NCBI GenBank assembly: GCA_019683805.1
Contig: JADGHQ010000025.1
Span: 1 to 32,473 of the forward strand
Reading direction: 5' to 3'
Length of the DNA: 32,473 nucleotides
Origin: Thermoleophilaceae bacterium
GTDB lineage: Bacteria > Actinomycetota > Thermoleophilia > Solirubrobacterales > Thermoleophilaceae
How positions within the stretch are numbered: position 1 is the first letter of the stretch; the number at the start of each line of letters is the position of its first letter. Shown in pieces: positions 8,441 to 16,580 of the stretch. Made by a program: the position numbers and the translations under genes. The notes below the pieces were generated by a model. That model ran no database searches, was not told where the DNA came from, and saw nothing but the letters and a program-made list of their open reading frames with translations.

Positions 8441-9429
8441 AGCCCATCCGGTTCGCGCAGGCGATCACGCAGGCGCTCGACGAGGAGATGGCGCGCGACG
8501 AGCAGGTGATCCTGCTCGGCGAGGACATCGGCAAGCCGGGCGGCTCGTTCGGCATCACCAAGGGGCTGCTCGACAAGTACGGCGAGTCGCGCGTCTACGA
8601 CACGCCCATCTCGGAGGAGGCGATCGTCGGCGCCGCCCTGGGCGCCTCGATGATGGGCGCCCGGCCCGTCGTCGAGATCATGTTCAACGACTTCGCGGCC
8701 CTGGCGATGGACCAGATCGTCAACCAGGCCGCCAAGATCCACTACATGAGCGGCGGGCGGCTGTCGGCCCCGCTCGTGATCCGCATGCTCTGCGGCACGA
8801 ACGGCTCGACCGCCGGTCAGCATTCGCAGTCGCTCGAGGCGTGGTTCACCCACGTCCCGGGGCTGAAGGTGGTCGCCCCCTCGACGCCCGCGGACGCCAA
8901 GGCGTTCCTGAAGGCGGCCATCCGCGACCCCGACCCGGTGATGTTCTTCGAGCAGCGCATGCTCTACAACACCAAGGGCGAGGTGCCCGACGAGGTCGAG
9001 CCCGCGCGCCTGGCCGAGGGGAAGGTCGTGCGCGAGGGGAGCGACCTCACGATCGCCGCCTACATGAAGGGCGTCCACCAGGCGCTCGAGGCGGCGGAGA
9101 TCCTCGAGCGGGACGGCATCTCGGCCGAGGTCTGGGACGTGCGCAGCCTCGTCCCGTTCGACCGCGACGGCCTGCGGGCCTCGCTCGAGCGCACGGGCCG
9201 GCTGATGACCGTCCACGAGGCGGTGGTGCGCTCCGGCTTCGGGGCCGAGATCGCGGCGATCGCGGCCGAGGAGATGTTCGACCTGCTCAAGGCGCCCGTG
9301 CGCCGCGTCGGCGCGCACCCGACGCCGCACCCCTACGCGCCGCAGCTCGAGAGCACGATGCTGCCGAGCGTCGAGCGCATCGTCGAGACGGCGCGCGAGC
9401 TCGTCGGCGCGACGGAGAAGGTGGCCTGA
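8437..9429 (+). CDS. 2-oxoacid dehydrogenase E1 component, beta subunit (AcoB/PdhB-like)
   Basis: Partner of the E1 alpha subunit, 330 residues. It has the transketolase-type pyrimidine domain with GEDIG near 27-31, the cofactor-activating Glu in ISEEAIVG, and a C-terminal transketolase domain ending in GAHPTPHPYAPQLES. Translation is coupled to the alpha subunit by a four-base overlap. Two bases after its stop comes a free lipoyl domain rather than a complete E2. Confidence 0.93.
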   Translation: MKPIRFAQAITQALDEEMARDEQVILLGEDIGKPGGSFGITKGLLDKYGESRVYDTPISEEAIVGAALGASMMGARPVVEIMFNDFAALAMDQIVNQAAKIHYMSGGRLSAPLVIRMLCGTNGSTAGQHSQSLEAWFTHVPGLKVVAPSTPADAKAFLKAAIRDPDPVMFFEQRMLYNTKGEVPDEVEPARLAEGKVVREGSDLTIAAYMKGVHQALEAAEILERDGISAEVWDVRSLVPFDRDGLRASLERTGRLMTVHEAVVRSGFGAEIAAIAAEEMFDLLKAPVRRVGAHPTPHPYAPQLESTMLPSVERIVETARELVGATEKVA

Positions 9430-9431
9430 CG

Positions 9432-9710
9432 ATGGCTGAGATCGTGAAGATGCCCAAGTGGGGGCTGTCGATGGAGGAGGGGACGATCACCGAGTGGATG
9501 GTCGGCCCCGGCGAGGACGTCGCCCAGGGCGAGGTGCTCGCGATGGTCGAGTCCGAGAAGGCGCAGATGGAGCTTCCCTCCCCCGTGGGCGGGGTGTTCG
9601 CCAAGGCGCTCGTCGAGGAGGGGCAGACCGTGGAAGTCGGCACGGACGTCTGCGTGATCGCAGCCGATCGGGCCGAGTACGAGGCCGAGTTCGCGAGCGA
9701 GGCCGCCTGA
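9432..9710 (+). CDS. Free-standing lipoyl (biotinyl/lipoyl-attachment) domain protein
   Basis: A 92-residue protein consisting of one lipoyl domain. The start MAEIVKMPKWGLSMEEGTI is close to the lipoyl domain of acetoin dehydrogenase E2 (AcoC), and the predicted lipoylated residue is Lys43 in VESEKAQ. The usual E2 parts are absent: no peripheral-subunit-binding domain, no acyltransferase core and no hydrolase domain follow. It should shuttle the acyl group from the adjacent E1 to an acyltransferase encoded elsewhere. GcvH is unlikely because that protein is longer and has a different fold context. Confidence 0.88.
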   Translation: MAEIVKMPKWGLSMEEGTITEWMVGPGEDVAQGEVLAMVESEKAQMELPSPVGGVFAKALVEEGQTVEVGTDVCVIAADRAEYEAEFASEAA

Positions 9711-9904
9711 TGCCGGTCGTCATCGTCGAGCTCTGGGAAGGGCGCACGGTCGAGCAGAAGCGCGCCCTCTGCAAGGCGATCACCGACGCGATGGTCGAGC
9801 ACGCCGACGCGCGCCCCGACGCCCTGCACGTGATCATCCACGAGGTCTCGAAGGAGAACTGGGCGCGCGCTGGGGTCCTCGGCGTGGATCGGACGGACGT
9901 ATGA
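9710..9904 (+). CDS. 4-oxalocrotonate tautomerase family protein
   Basis: A 64-residue tautomerase-superfamily monomer, the normal 4-OT length. After Met removal the N-terminal residue is the catalytic Pro1. Arg11 is present in WEGR; the position of catalytic Arg39 holds His39, and the hydrophobic position 50 is Trp. These changes suggest a substrate different from 2-hydroxymuconate. Such enzymes ketonise enols or act on unsaturated acids. The ATG shares a base with the lipoyl gene stop, and the stop overlaps the next gene by ATGA. Confidence 0.85.
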   Translation: MPVVIVELWEGRTVEQKRALCKAITDAMVEHADARPDALHVIIHEVSKENWARAGVLGVDRTDV

Positions 9905-10899
9905 GCATCGCCGCGCTCGATCCGGCGCGCACCGCGCTGCTCGTCATCGACATGCAGAACGCCTTCGTCCACGACGAGGGCACGCTCGGGGCCTCCGGCG
10001 TCGACGTGAAGCCCGCCCAGGCGACGATCGCGCCTCACCGCAGGCTGATCGAGCGCTGCCGGGCCGCGGGGATGCCGGTGATCTGGACCCTCCAGGTCCA
10101 CCTGCCCGACGACGCGAGCCGGGCGCGCAAGCGCCTCGCCTCGCACACCGCCAAGCGCAAGCGCGTGAGCGCGCTCGCCGGCACCTGGGACGCGGAGATC
10201 GTCGACGAGCTGAAGGACCTCGCCGACGACCCGACCTACGTCGTCGTCAAGCACCGCTTCGGGGCGTTTCACGAGACCCGCCTCGACGCGCTGCTGCGGA
10301 TGCTCGGCGTGGAGGCGCTGCTCGTCACGGGCGTCACCGCCAACGCGTGCGTCGAGACGACGCTCCGCGAGGCGTACCTGCGCGACTACGACGTCGTCGC
10401 CGTCACCGACTGCATCGCCGCCGTGCGCCCCGAGTGGGAGCCGACCGCGCACGCCGTGTGGTCGCACTACCTCGGCGAGCTGGCCACCTCGCAGGAGGTC
10501 ATCGACTGGCTCGACGGCGCGGGCCGCGGCGCCGAGGTCGAGGGGCTCGCCCATCTGCTGCTGCAGACCACCGACATCGACGCGGCCGAGCGCTTCTACG
10601 TCGACCTGCTCGGCTTCAAGGTGCGCAAGCGGGAGCGGTTCCGCGACGGGCGCCCGCTCATCCTGACCGAGCAGCGCATGGGGATCACGAGCGGCCGCAA
10701 GCCCGGCGACGGCGCGAACTTCGACCACATCGCGTTCCACGTCCGCGGCCTCTCGGGGCTCGTCGAGCGCGCGCGGGCCGCCGGGGTGCGGGTGATCCGC
10801 GGGCCCGAGCCGAACGCGTACGGGCTGTCGGTCTATCTCGAGGACCCGGACGGCAACGAGGTCGAGCTCATCGGGCCCTCGGAGGAGGGAGGCAAGTGA
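9901..10899 (+). CDS. RutB/isochorismatase-like cysteine hydrolase fused to a VOC domain
   Basis: A 332-residue two-domain protein. Residues 1 to about 205 form an isochorismatase-like hydrolase with the complete triad Asp17 (VIDMQN), Lys117 (VVKHRFGAF) and Cys150 (TGVTANACVE). The pattern is closest to RutB ureidoacrylate amidohydrolase and N-carbamoylsarcosine amidase, which hydrolyse ureido/carbamoyl groups. From about 215 a glyoxalase-type VOC domain follows, with His in GLAHLLL, His in FDHIAFH and Glu in GNEVELIG as possible metal ligands. A single VOC module normally pairs with another copy. The fusion suggests substrate channelling or a regulatory/binding module; the reaction is not certain. 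Confidence 0.88.
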   Translation: MSIAALDPARTALLVIDMQNAFVHDEGTLGASGVDVKPAQATIAPHRRLIERCRAAGMPVIWTLQVHLPDDASRARKRLASHTAKRKRVSALAGTWDAEIVDELKDLADDPTYVVVKHRFGAFHETRLDALLRMLGVEALLVTGVTANACVETTLREAYLRDYDVVAVTDCIAAVRPEWEPTAHAVWSHYLGELATSQEVIDWLDGAGRGAEVEGLAHLLLQTTDIDAAERFYVDLLGFKVRKRERFRDGRPLILTEQRMGITSGRKPGDGANFDHIAFHVRGLSGLVERARAAGVRVIRGPEPNAYGLSVYLEDPDGNEVELIGPSEEGGK

Positions 10900-12020
10900 G
10901 CGAGCTGGCGGTCGGAGACGAGGTCCTCGCCAAGGTGCGGGAAGCGATGGGCGAGGCGGGGCTCGACGCGATCGTGCCCATGTCGCCCGAGAACCTGGCG
11001 TACGCGTCGGGCGCGGCGCCGCCGTCCCAGAAGACTGTGCGCTCGCGCCTGGCCGCCGCGATCATCCCCGCGGACGGCGCCGACACCGAGGTCGTGACCG
11101 TCAAGCTCGAGGCGCCGCTCGTGCGCTCGCAGTCCCGGCTCGACCGCGTCACCGCCTACGAGGAGTTCGTCGAGCACCCGATCGACGTGATCGCCGCCTC
11201 GCTGCGCGAGCGCGGGCTTGGGAGCGCCAGCATCGGCGTCGAGATCGGCTACCTCACACACGCCGACTACGAGCGCTTCCGCGAGGCGCTCCCCGACGCC
11301 GACCTGCGCCCCGTCGACGCGCTCTGGCAGGACCTGCGCATGCTCAAGACGGGCTCCGAGATCGACGCCATCCGCCACATCGGCCAGGCCGCGCAGCGGA
11401 TCACCGAGGAGTGCGTCAAGCTCGTCTCGGTCGGCTCGACGGAGCGCGAGCTGGGCAACCTCATCACCGAGCGCTACCACCAGGCGGGCGGCGACGCGCT
11501 CACGATGCTCGTGGTCGGCTCCGGCGAGCGCTCGGCGCACCTCAACGCGCCGCCGACCGACAGGGTCCTGCGGCCGGGCGACATCGTGCGCACCGACGTC
11601 ATCGGGACCGCCGGGCACTACTACTCCGACGTGGCGCGCACCGCGATCGTGGGCGAGCCGACGGCCGAGCAGCGCAAGGTCTACGGCCTGCTCTACGACG
11701 TCCACCGCCGCTGCCTCGAGGCGCTGCGGCCGGGCGCGATCAGCTCGGACATCTACGCGATCTACCACGACGCCATGACCGAGGCCGGGCTACCCGCGTA
11801 CCACTTCGTCGGGCACGGCCTGGGCGTGACCCTCCACGAGGAGCCGTTCATCAACCCGCTCACCTCGATCCCGCTCGAGGAGGGCATGGTGCTCTGCATC
11901 GAGCCGCTGACCTCAGTCGAGGGCGAGTTCGGCATGCAGATCGAGGACGAGGTCCTCATCACCGCCGATGGGTTCGAGCTCCTCACCGAAGCCAGCGACA
12001 TCCTGACGATCGGAGCCTGA
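10896..12020 (+). CDS. M24 metallopeptidase family protein (Xaa-Pro peptidase/creatinase-like)
   Basis: A 374-residue pita-bread protein with an N-terminal creatinase domain (about 1-150) and a C-terminal M24 domain. All five metal ligands of the peptidase form are present: Asp234, Asp245, His307, Glu336 and Glu350. True creatinases lack the metal centre, so this one should be metal-dependent and could cleave an Xaa-Pro or other C-N bond. GTG 10896 overlaps the previous stop (GTGA). Its place among hydrolases suggests cleavage of an amide intermediate rather than general peptide turnover, but that is inference. Confidence 0.88.
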   Translation: MSELAVGDEVLAKVREAMGEAGLDAIVPMSPENLAYASGAAPPSQKTVRSRLAAAIIPADGADTEVVTVKLEAPLVRSQSRLDRVTAYEEFVEHPIDVIAASLRERGLGSASIGVEIGYLTHADYERFREALPDADLRPVDALWQDLRMLKTGSEIDAIRHIGQAAQRITEECVKLVSVGSTERELGNLITERYHQAGGDALTMLVVGSGERSAHLNAPPTDRVLRPGDIVRTDVIGTAGHYYSDVARTAIVGEPTAEQRKVYGLLYDVHRRCLEALRPGAISSDIYAIYHDAMTEAGLPAYHFVGHGLGVTLHEEPFINPLTSIPLEEGMVLCIEPLTSVEGEFGMQIEDEVLITADGFELLTEASDILTIGA

Positions 12021-13199
12021 ATGAAGATCACCGGCGCGGAAGTGTTCCTCGTCGCGCTGCCCTCTCGGCGCGAGCACACCTGGGCCTCCAAGATGGAGAC
12101 CCCGATCGGCCACCACGCGATCGTGCGGCTCGACACCGACGAGGGCATCAGCGGCTGGGGCGAGTCGCCGGCGATCGCCACCTGGGGCGGCGCGCACATG
12201 CGCCAGTACGGTGAGACGCCCGTCACCGTGCGCCACCTCGTGCTCGACTACCTGCTGCCGGCGATCGAGGGGCTCGACCCGGCGGACATCGGCGTGATCC
12301 ACGAGCGCATGGACAAGGTCGTGAAGGGCAACCCCTACGCCAAGGCGGCGATCGACATCGCCTGTCACGACGCGGCCGGCAAGGCGCTCGGCGTGCCGGT
12401 CTGGCGGCTGCTGGGGGGCAAGCGCCGCGACGGCATCGAGGTCGCGCACTCGCTCGGGATCATGCCGGTCGAGCGATGCGTCGAGGAGGCCGAGCAGGCC
12501 GTCGCCGAGGGCGCGAAGACGATCAAGTGCAAGACCGGCCTCGACCCCGAGCGCGACGTCGCGCTGGTGCGCGCCCTGCGCGAGCGGCTCGGCGACGCGA
12601 TCAAGATCCGCGTCGACGGCAACGAGGGCTACCAGACGATCCACGAGGCGGTCACCGTCACGCGCGCCCAGGAGGAGCACGGCATCTTCCTCTGCGAGCA
12701 GCCGCTCGCCGGCGCGCACGCGCTCGCCGAGGTCGCCCGCCGCATCGACACGCCCGTGATGGCGGACGAGTCCGCCTGGACAGCGCTCGACATCCTCGAG
12801 CTGCACGAGCTGGGGGCGGCGCAGTGCTTCTCCTGCTACGTCACCAAGCCGGGCGGGCTGTGGCGCGCCCGCCAGCAGGCCGAGATCGCCGCCTCGCTCG
12901 GGATGTACTGCGACATCGGCGGCTCGATCGAGATGGGCATCGGCAACGCCGCGAACCTGCACCTCGGCGTGTCTCTTGAGCGCGCGATCCTGCCAAGCGT
13001 GTGCCCGGTCACGCGCATCGAGGGCGTCGACGGGCCGCGGATCGCGGGCGTCTATTACCTCGACGACATCATCGCCGAGCCGCTGCGCTTCGCCGACGGG
13101 CGGCTCCTCTGCCCCGACGGGCCCGGCCTCGGGGTCGAGGTCGACGAGGAGAAGCTCCGCCACTACGCGCTGGACCCGGCCGGCGCGGCGGCGCTCTGA
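12021..13199 (+). CDS. Enolase-superfamily enzyme, muconate cycloisomerase (MR/MLE) subgroup
   Basis: A 392-residue enolase-superfamily protein with capping domain and barrel. The acid-base Lys pair is Lys169-x-Lys171 (KCKTG), metal ligands are Asp199 (VDGNEGY), Glu226 (CEQPL) and Asp249 (ADES), and the opposite-face base is Lys276 (TKPGG). This KxK...K arrangement defines the MLE subgroup, which includes muconate cycloisomerase, N-succinylamino acid racemase, dipeptide epimerase and cis-3-hydroxyproline dehydratase. The reaction begins with proton abstraction alpha to a carboxylate. It abuts the M24 gene with no gap. Confidence 0.9.
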   Translation: MKITGAEVFLVALPSRREHTWASKMETPIGHHAIVRLDTDEGISGWGESPAIATWGGAHMRQYGETPVTVRHLVLDYLLPAIEGLDPADIGVIHERMDKVVKGNPYAKAAIDIACHDAAGKALGVPVWRLLGGKRRDGIEVAHSLGIMPVERCVEEAEQAVAEGAKTIKCKTGLDPERDVALVRALRERLGDAIKIRVDGNEGYQTIHEAVTVTRAQEEHGIFLCEQPLAGAHALAEVARRIDTPVMADESAWTALDILELHELGAAQCFSCYVTKPGGLWRARQQAEIAASLGMYCDIGGSIEMGIGNAANLHLGVSLERAILPSVCPVTRIEGVDGPRIAGVYYLDDIIAEPLRFADGRLLCPDGPGLGVEVDEEKLRHYALDPAGAAAL

Positions 13200-13200
13200 G

Positions 13201-14298
13201 ATGGCGACCGTCGCGATCCTCGGCGCGGGGGCGGGGGGCGCCGCGGCGGCCGTCGAGCTGACGGCGGCGGGGCACGCGGTCTCGCTGTGGAACCGCTCGC
13301 CGGCGACGCTCGAGCCCTTCCGCGCCGCCGGCGGCGTGCGGCACGCCGGAGCGCTCGGGCACGGCTTCACCGCGCTCGAGCGGATCACGCCGAGCCTGGC
13401 GGAGGCGCTCGAGGGCGCCGACGTCGCGCTCGTGTGCCTGCCCGCGCTCGCGCACGACGCGGTAGCGGACGCGCTGCTCGAGGCGCGCGCCGAGCTGCCC
13501 GTCGTCCTCAACCCCGGTCACACCGGCGGGGCGCTGCACCTCGCCGCGCGCATGGGCGCGGCGGCGCCCCCGCTCGCCGAGCTCTCGACGCTCACCTACG
13601 TCGCGCGCAAGCCCGAGCCGGACGCCGTGCGCGTGACCGGCGTCGCCGGCCGGGTGCGCGGCGCCTGCCTGCCTGGAGGCGAGACCGCGCTCGACTGGGC
13701 GTGCGAGCTCTACCCGTCGGTGAGGCGCGAGCGCGACGTGCTCGCGACCGGCCTCGCGAACGTCAACCTCGTCCTGCACCCGCCCGCGGCGGTGCTCGGC
13801 GCGGCCTGGGTCGAGGCCACCGGCGGCGCCTTCCGCTTCTACGCCGACGGCACGACGCCCGCCGTCGCGCGGGTGATCGCGGCGCTCGACGCAGAGCGGC
13901 TCGCGGTCGCGCGGGCGTTCGGCCACGAGCTCGACCCGCTGCTCGACGAGATGGCGGCGATCGGAACCGTCGAGCCGGGCGCCGCTGCGGAGGGCGACCT
14001 GCGCAGGGCGATCGCAGAGGGCGAGGCGAACCGCGTCATCCAGGCGCCGGGATCGCTGGCGCACCGGTACTACACGGAGGACTTCGGCTACGGCGTGCTG
14101 CCGTTCTGCGTGCTCGCGCAGATCGCCGGCGTGGAGACCCCGGTCGCGCGGGCGCTGCTCGAGCTGGCCGACACGCTCGTCGAGGGGGGCGTGGCCGCGG
14201 CGGGGCTCGACGCCGAGCGCCTCGGGCTCACCGGGCTCGACGCGGCCGGCGTGCTGGAGCGCGTGCGCGCCACTGCCGGGACTGGAGGTGGACGATGA
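13201..14298 (+). CDS. NAD/NADP octopine/nopaline (opine) dehydrogenase family protein
   Basis: A 365-residue protein with an N-terminal Rossmann domain (ILGAGAGGAAAAVEL, residues 5-19) and a helical C-terminal opine-dehydrogenase domain; the NVNLVLHPP stretch holds the conserved Asn/His region of that family. Family members reversibly form N-(carboxyalkyl)amino acids from an amino acid and a 2-oxo acid; in a catabolic operon the oxidative direction is plausible. One base separates it from the previous stop, and ATGA couples it to the DpaA homologue. The pairing of two imine-type oxidoreductases is notable. Confidence 0.82.
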   Translation: MATVAILGAGAGGAAAAVELTAAGHAVSLWNRSPATLEPFRAAGGVRHAGALGHGFTALERITPSLAEALEGADVALVCLPALAHDAVADALLEARAELPVVLNPGHTGGALHLAARMGAAAPPLAELSTLTYVARKPEPDAVRVTGVAGRVRGACLPGGETALDWACELYPSVRRERDVLATGLANVNLVLHPPAAVLGAAWVEATGGAFRFYADGTTPAVARVIAALDAERLAVARAFGHELDPLLDEMAAIGTVEPGAAAEGDLRRAIAEGEANRVIQAPGSLAHRYYTEDFGYGVLPFCVLAQIAGVETPVARALLELADTLVEGGVAAAGLDAERLGLTGLDAAGVLERVRATAGTGGGR

Positions 14299-15194
14299 CC
14301 GACTGGAGCTCGCTGCGGATCGCCGTCGTCGCGGGCGACGAGCGCGAGCGCGAGATCGCCCGGCGCGCGGCGACGACCGGCGCGCGGGTGCGCGCCTTCG
14401 GCTTCCCTTGGCCGTCCGGGGGCATCGAGGGCGTGACGCTCGCCGGGTCGGCCGCGGAGGCGCTCGAGGACGCCGACTACGCGCTCTTCCCGATCCCGGG
14501 CATCGCCGCCGACGGCAGCCTCTTCGCGCCCGAGCACCCCGAGCCGATCGTGCCGACCGCCGAGCTGCTGGGACGCATGGCGCCGGGCGCGGCGATCGTG
14601 CTCGGCCTCGCCGACGACGGCCTGCGCGCCGCCGCCGAGTCGCTTGGGATCGCGCTGCTCGAGTACGAGCACGACCGGGAGCTGATGCTCCTGCGCGCGC
14701 CCGCGATCGTCGAGGGCGCGATCCGCATCGCGATCGAGCACACCGACGTGACGATCCACGCGAGCGAGGTGGTGGTCGTCGGCTACGGGAACATCGGCGG
14801 GCTGCTCGCCAAGACGCTGCGCGCCCTCGGGGCCCAGGTGACGGTCGCGGCGCGTAACCCGGTCCAGCGCGCCGACGCCTACGCGATCGGCGCCCGGCCG
14901 CTGCCGCTCGCGGACCTGCCCGCGCACGCGGGGCGCTTCTCGATGGTCTTCTCGACCGTGCCGGCCCCAGTGGTCGGCTGCGAGGTGCTCGAGGCGCTGC
15001 CGCCCGGCTCGCTCGTGATGGACCTCGCGGCACCCCCGGGCGGCGTCGACCTCGAGCTGGCGCGCCGGCTCGGCCACCGCGCGGTCTGGGCCCGGGGGCT
15101 CGGCCGCCGCGCCCCCGTGACCGTCGGCGCCAGCCAGTGGTCGGGGATCCTTCGGCGCATCGAAGAACGCGAAGCAGGGAAGGGGAGCGCATGA
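14295..15194 (+). CDS. Dipicolinate synthase subunit A (DpaA/SpoVFA) homologue
   Basis: A 299-residue protein matching the length and architecture of Bacillus SpoVFA (about 297). Residues 7 to about 120 form the DpaA N-terminal domain (IAVVAGDERE start). The middle shows VEGAIRIAIEHTDVTIHAS, close to the SpoVFA segment at the same place. A Rossmann motif GYGNIG near 156-161 follows, then MDLAAPPGGVD and a C-terminal segment with APVTVGAS. In sporeformers DpaA works with the flavoprotein DpaB to oxidise a cyclic dihydrodipicolinate-type intermediate. No dpaB is in this window, so it may oxidise another cyclic imine. Coupled on both sides by ATGA. Confidence 0.8.
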   Translation: MTDWSSLRIAVVAGDEREREIARRAATTGARVRAFGFPWPSGGIEGVTLAGSAAEALEDADYALFPIPGIAADGSLFAPEHPEPIVPTAELLGRMAPGAAIVLGLADDGLRAAAESLGIALLEYEHDRELMLLRAPAIVEGAIRIAIEHTDVTIHASEVVVVGYGNIGGLLAKTLRALGAQVTVAARNPVQRADAYAIGARPLPLADLPAHAGRFSMVFSTVPAPVVGCEVLEALPPGSLVMDLAAPPGGVDLELARRLGHRAVWARGLGRRAPVTVGASQWSGILRRIEEREAGKGSA

Positions 15195-16549
15195 AAGCCG
15201 ATCTCGTCATCCGCAACGCCCGCGTCGTCACGCACGCGGGCGAGTTCCACGGCGGCGTGGCGGTCGAGGGCGAGCGCATCGTCGCCGTCGCCGCCGACGA
15301 CGCCCTGCCCAACGGCACGCGCGAGATCGACGCCGACGGGCTCGCGCTGCTGCCCGGCGTGATCGACCCGCACTGCCACCTCGGCGTGAACTACCCCTAC
15401 GACGAGGACATGCGCGACCAGACGGCCGCGGCCGCCAGCGGGGGGATAACGACGATCCTGCTCTACATCCGCAACAAGGCCGAGTCGTACATTCCGTTCT
15501 ACGAGGAGCGCCGCGCGGTCGGCGAGGAGAACGTCCACATCGACTTCGGCTTCCACTTCGGGATCCAGCGCGAGGAGCACGTGTACGAGATCCCGCGCAT
15601 CGTCGAGGAGACCGGGGTGCGGTCATTCAAGCTGTACTTCGGCTACGAGCCCGACAACCCGATCGGGATCGTGCCGGCCACGGATGGGTGGGTCTACGCG
15701 ACGATGCGCACGGTCGCGGGCATCCCCGGCGGGGTCGTGTCGGTGCACTGCGAGAACACGGGCATCGCCACCTGGCTCAAGGGGGAGCTGATGGCGACCG
15801 GCCGCCAGGACCTCGGCGCCTACACCGAGTCGCGCCCGGCGTTCTGCGAGGTCGAGACCGTCCAGCGCATGATCACGCTCGCGGAGCTCACCGGCTGCCC
15901 GCTCTACGTCGTCCACACCACCGCCGCCGGGGCGCCGCCGCTGGCCGAGCTCGCCCGCGCGCGCGGCGTCGACGTGACGATCGAGACCTGCCCGCACTAC
16001 CTCACGCGCACCTGCTACGACGAGGACCTCGACATGCGCGCGAAGATCTCGCCGCCGCTGCGCGACCGCAACGAGGTCGAGGGGCTTTGGCGGGCGATCT
16101 TCGCCGGGCAGGTGCGCTCGCTCGGCTCGGACCACGTCCCCTTCTTCCCCAAGAAGGGCGAGGACCTGTGGAAGGAGAAGCCGGGCATCGTCTCCTTCCC
16201 GTGGGAGCTTCCCCTGCTGATCACGGAGGGCGTGCACAAGCGCGGGCTGCCGCTGTCGCGGCTCGTCGAGATGAACTCCTACACGCCCGCCAGGCGCTTC
16301 GGGCTCTACCCGCGCAAGGGCGCGCTCCAGCCCGGCGCGGACGCCGATCTCGTGCTCGTCGACCTCGACGGCGAGCGGGAGGTCGTCCACGCTGGCAAGG
16401 GCACCTGCATCTACGAGGGGATGAAGCTGCGCGGCTGGCCGGTGCTGACGGTCGCGCGCGGGCGCGTCGTCTACGAGAACGGCGAGGTGGACCCGGACGC
16501 GGCCGGCCGCGGGCAGTGCGTCACGCGGCCCTCGGGCGTGCCGGCCTAG
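15191..16549 (+). CDS. Dihydropyrimidinase/hydantoinase-like amidohydrolase
   Basis: Metal-dependent cyclic amidohydrolase of 452 residues. All binuclear-site ligands are visible: His61-x-His63 (DPHCHLG), the Lys147 expected to be carboxylated (SFKLYFGY), His186 (VHCEN), His242 (VVHTT) and Asp314 (GSDHVPF). Members open cyclic imides or ureides such as dihydropyrimidines, hydantoins and allantoin. A usual strand-barrel amidohydrolase C-terminus (GALQPGADADLVLVD) is present. It is the last gene of the long operon and is coupled by ATGA to the DpaA homologue. Ring specificity is not predictable here. Confidence 0.92.
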   Translation: MKADLVIRNARVVTHAGEFHGGVAVEGERIVAVAADDALPNGTREIDADGLALLPGVIDPHCHLGVNYPYDEDMRDQTAAAASGGITTILLYIRNKAESYIPFYEERRAVGEENVHIDFGFHFGIQREEHVYEIPRIVEETGVRSFKLYFGYEPDNPIGIVPATDGWVYATMRTVAGIPGGVVSVHCENTGIATWLKGELMATGRQDLGAYTESRPAFCEVETVQRMITLAELTGCPLYVVHTTAAGAPPLAELARARGVDVTIETCPHYLTRTCYDEDLDMRAKISPPLRDRNEVEGLWRAIFAGQVRSLGSDHVPFFPKKGEDLWKEKPGIVSFPWELPLLITEGVHKRGLPLSRLVEMNSYTPARRFGLYPRKGALQPGADADLVLVDLDGEREVVHAGKGTCIYEGMKLRGWPVLTVARGRVVYENGEVDPDAAGRGQCVTRPSGVPA

Positions 16550-16580
16550 CCGAGGCGCTGTTGCACAAGCGCGCCTGAGC

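Noticed and set aside
9432-9710. The lipoyl protein as GcvH of the glycine cleavage system
   Set aside because: It is too short and carries the MPKWGLSM and ESEKA patterns of E2 lipoyl domains, and it is coupled to E1 beta.
10896-12020. True creatinase
   Set aside because: All five M24 metal ligands are present, whereas creatinase has lost them.
14295-15194. Evidence for endospore formation from the DpaA homologue
   Set aside because: No DpaB or other sporulation gene is present; the neighbours are catabolic enzymes.
13069-15318. 749-codon minus-strand frame opposite the opine-dehydrogenase and DpaA-like genes
   Set aside because: Arg/Pro/Ala-rich shadow caused by high GC; the plus strand has two conserved proteins.
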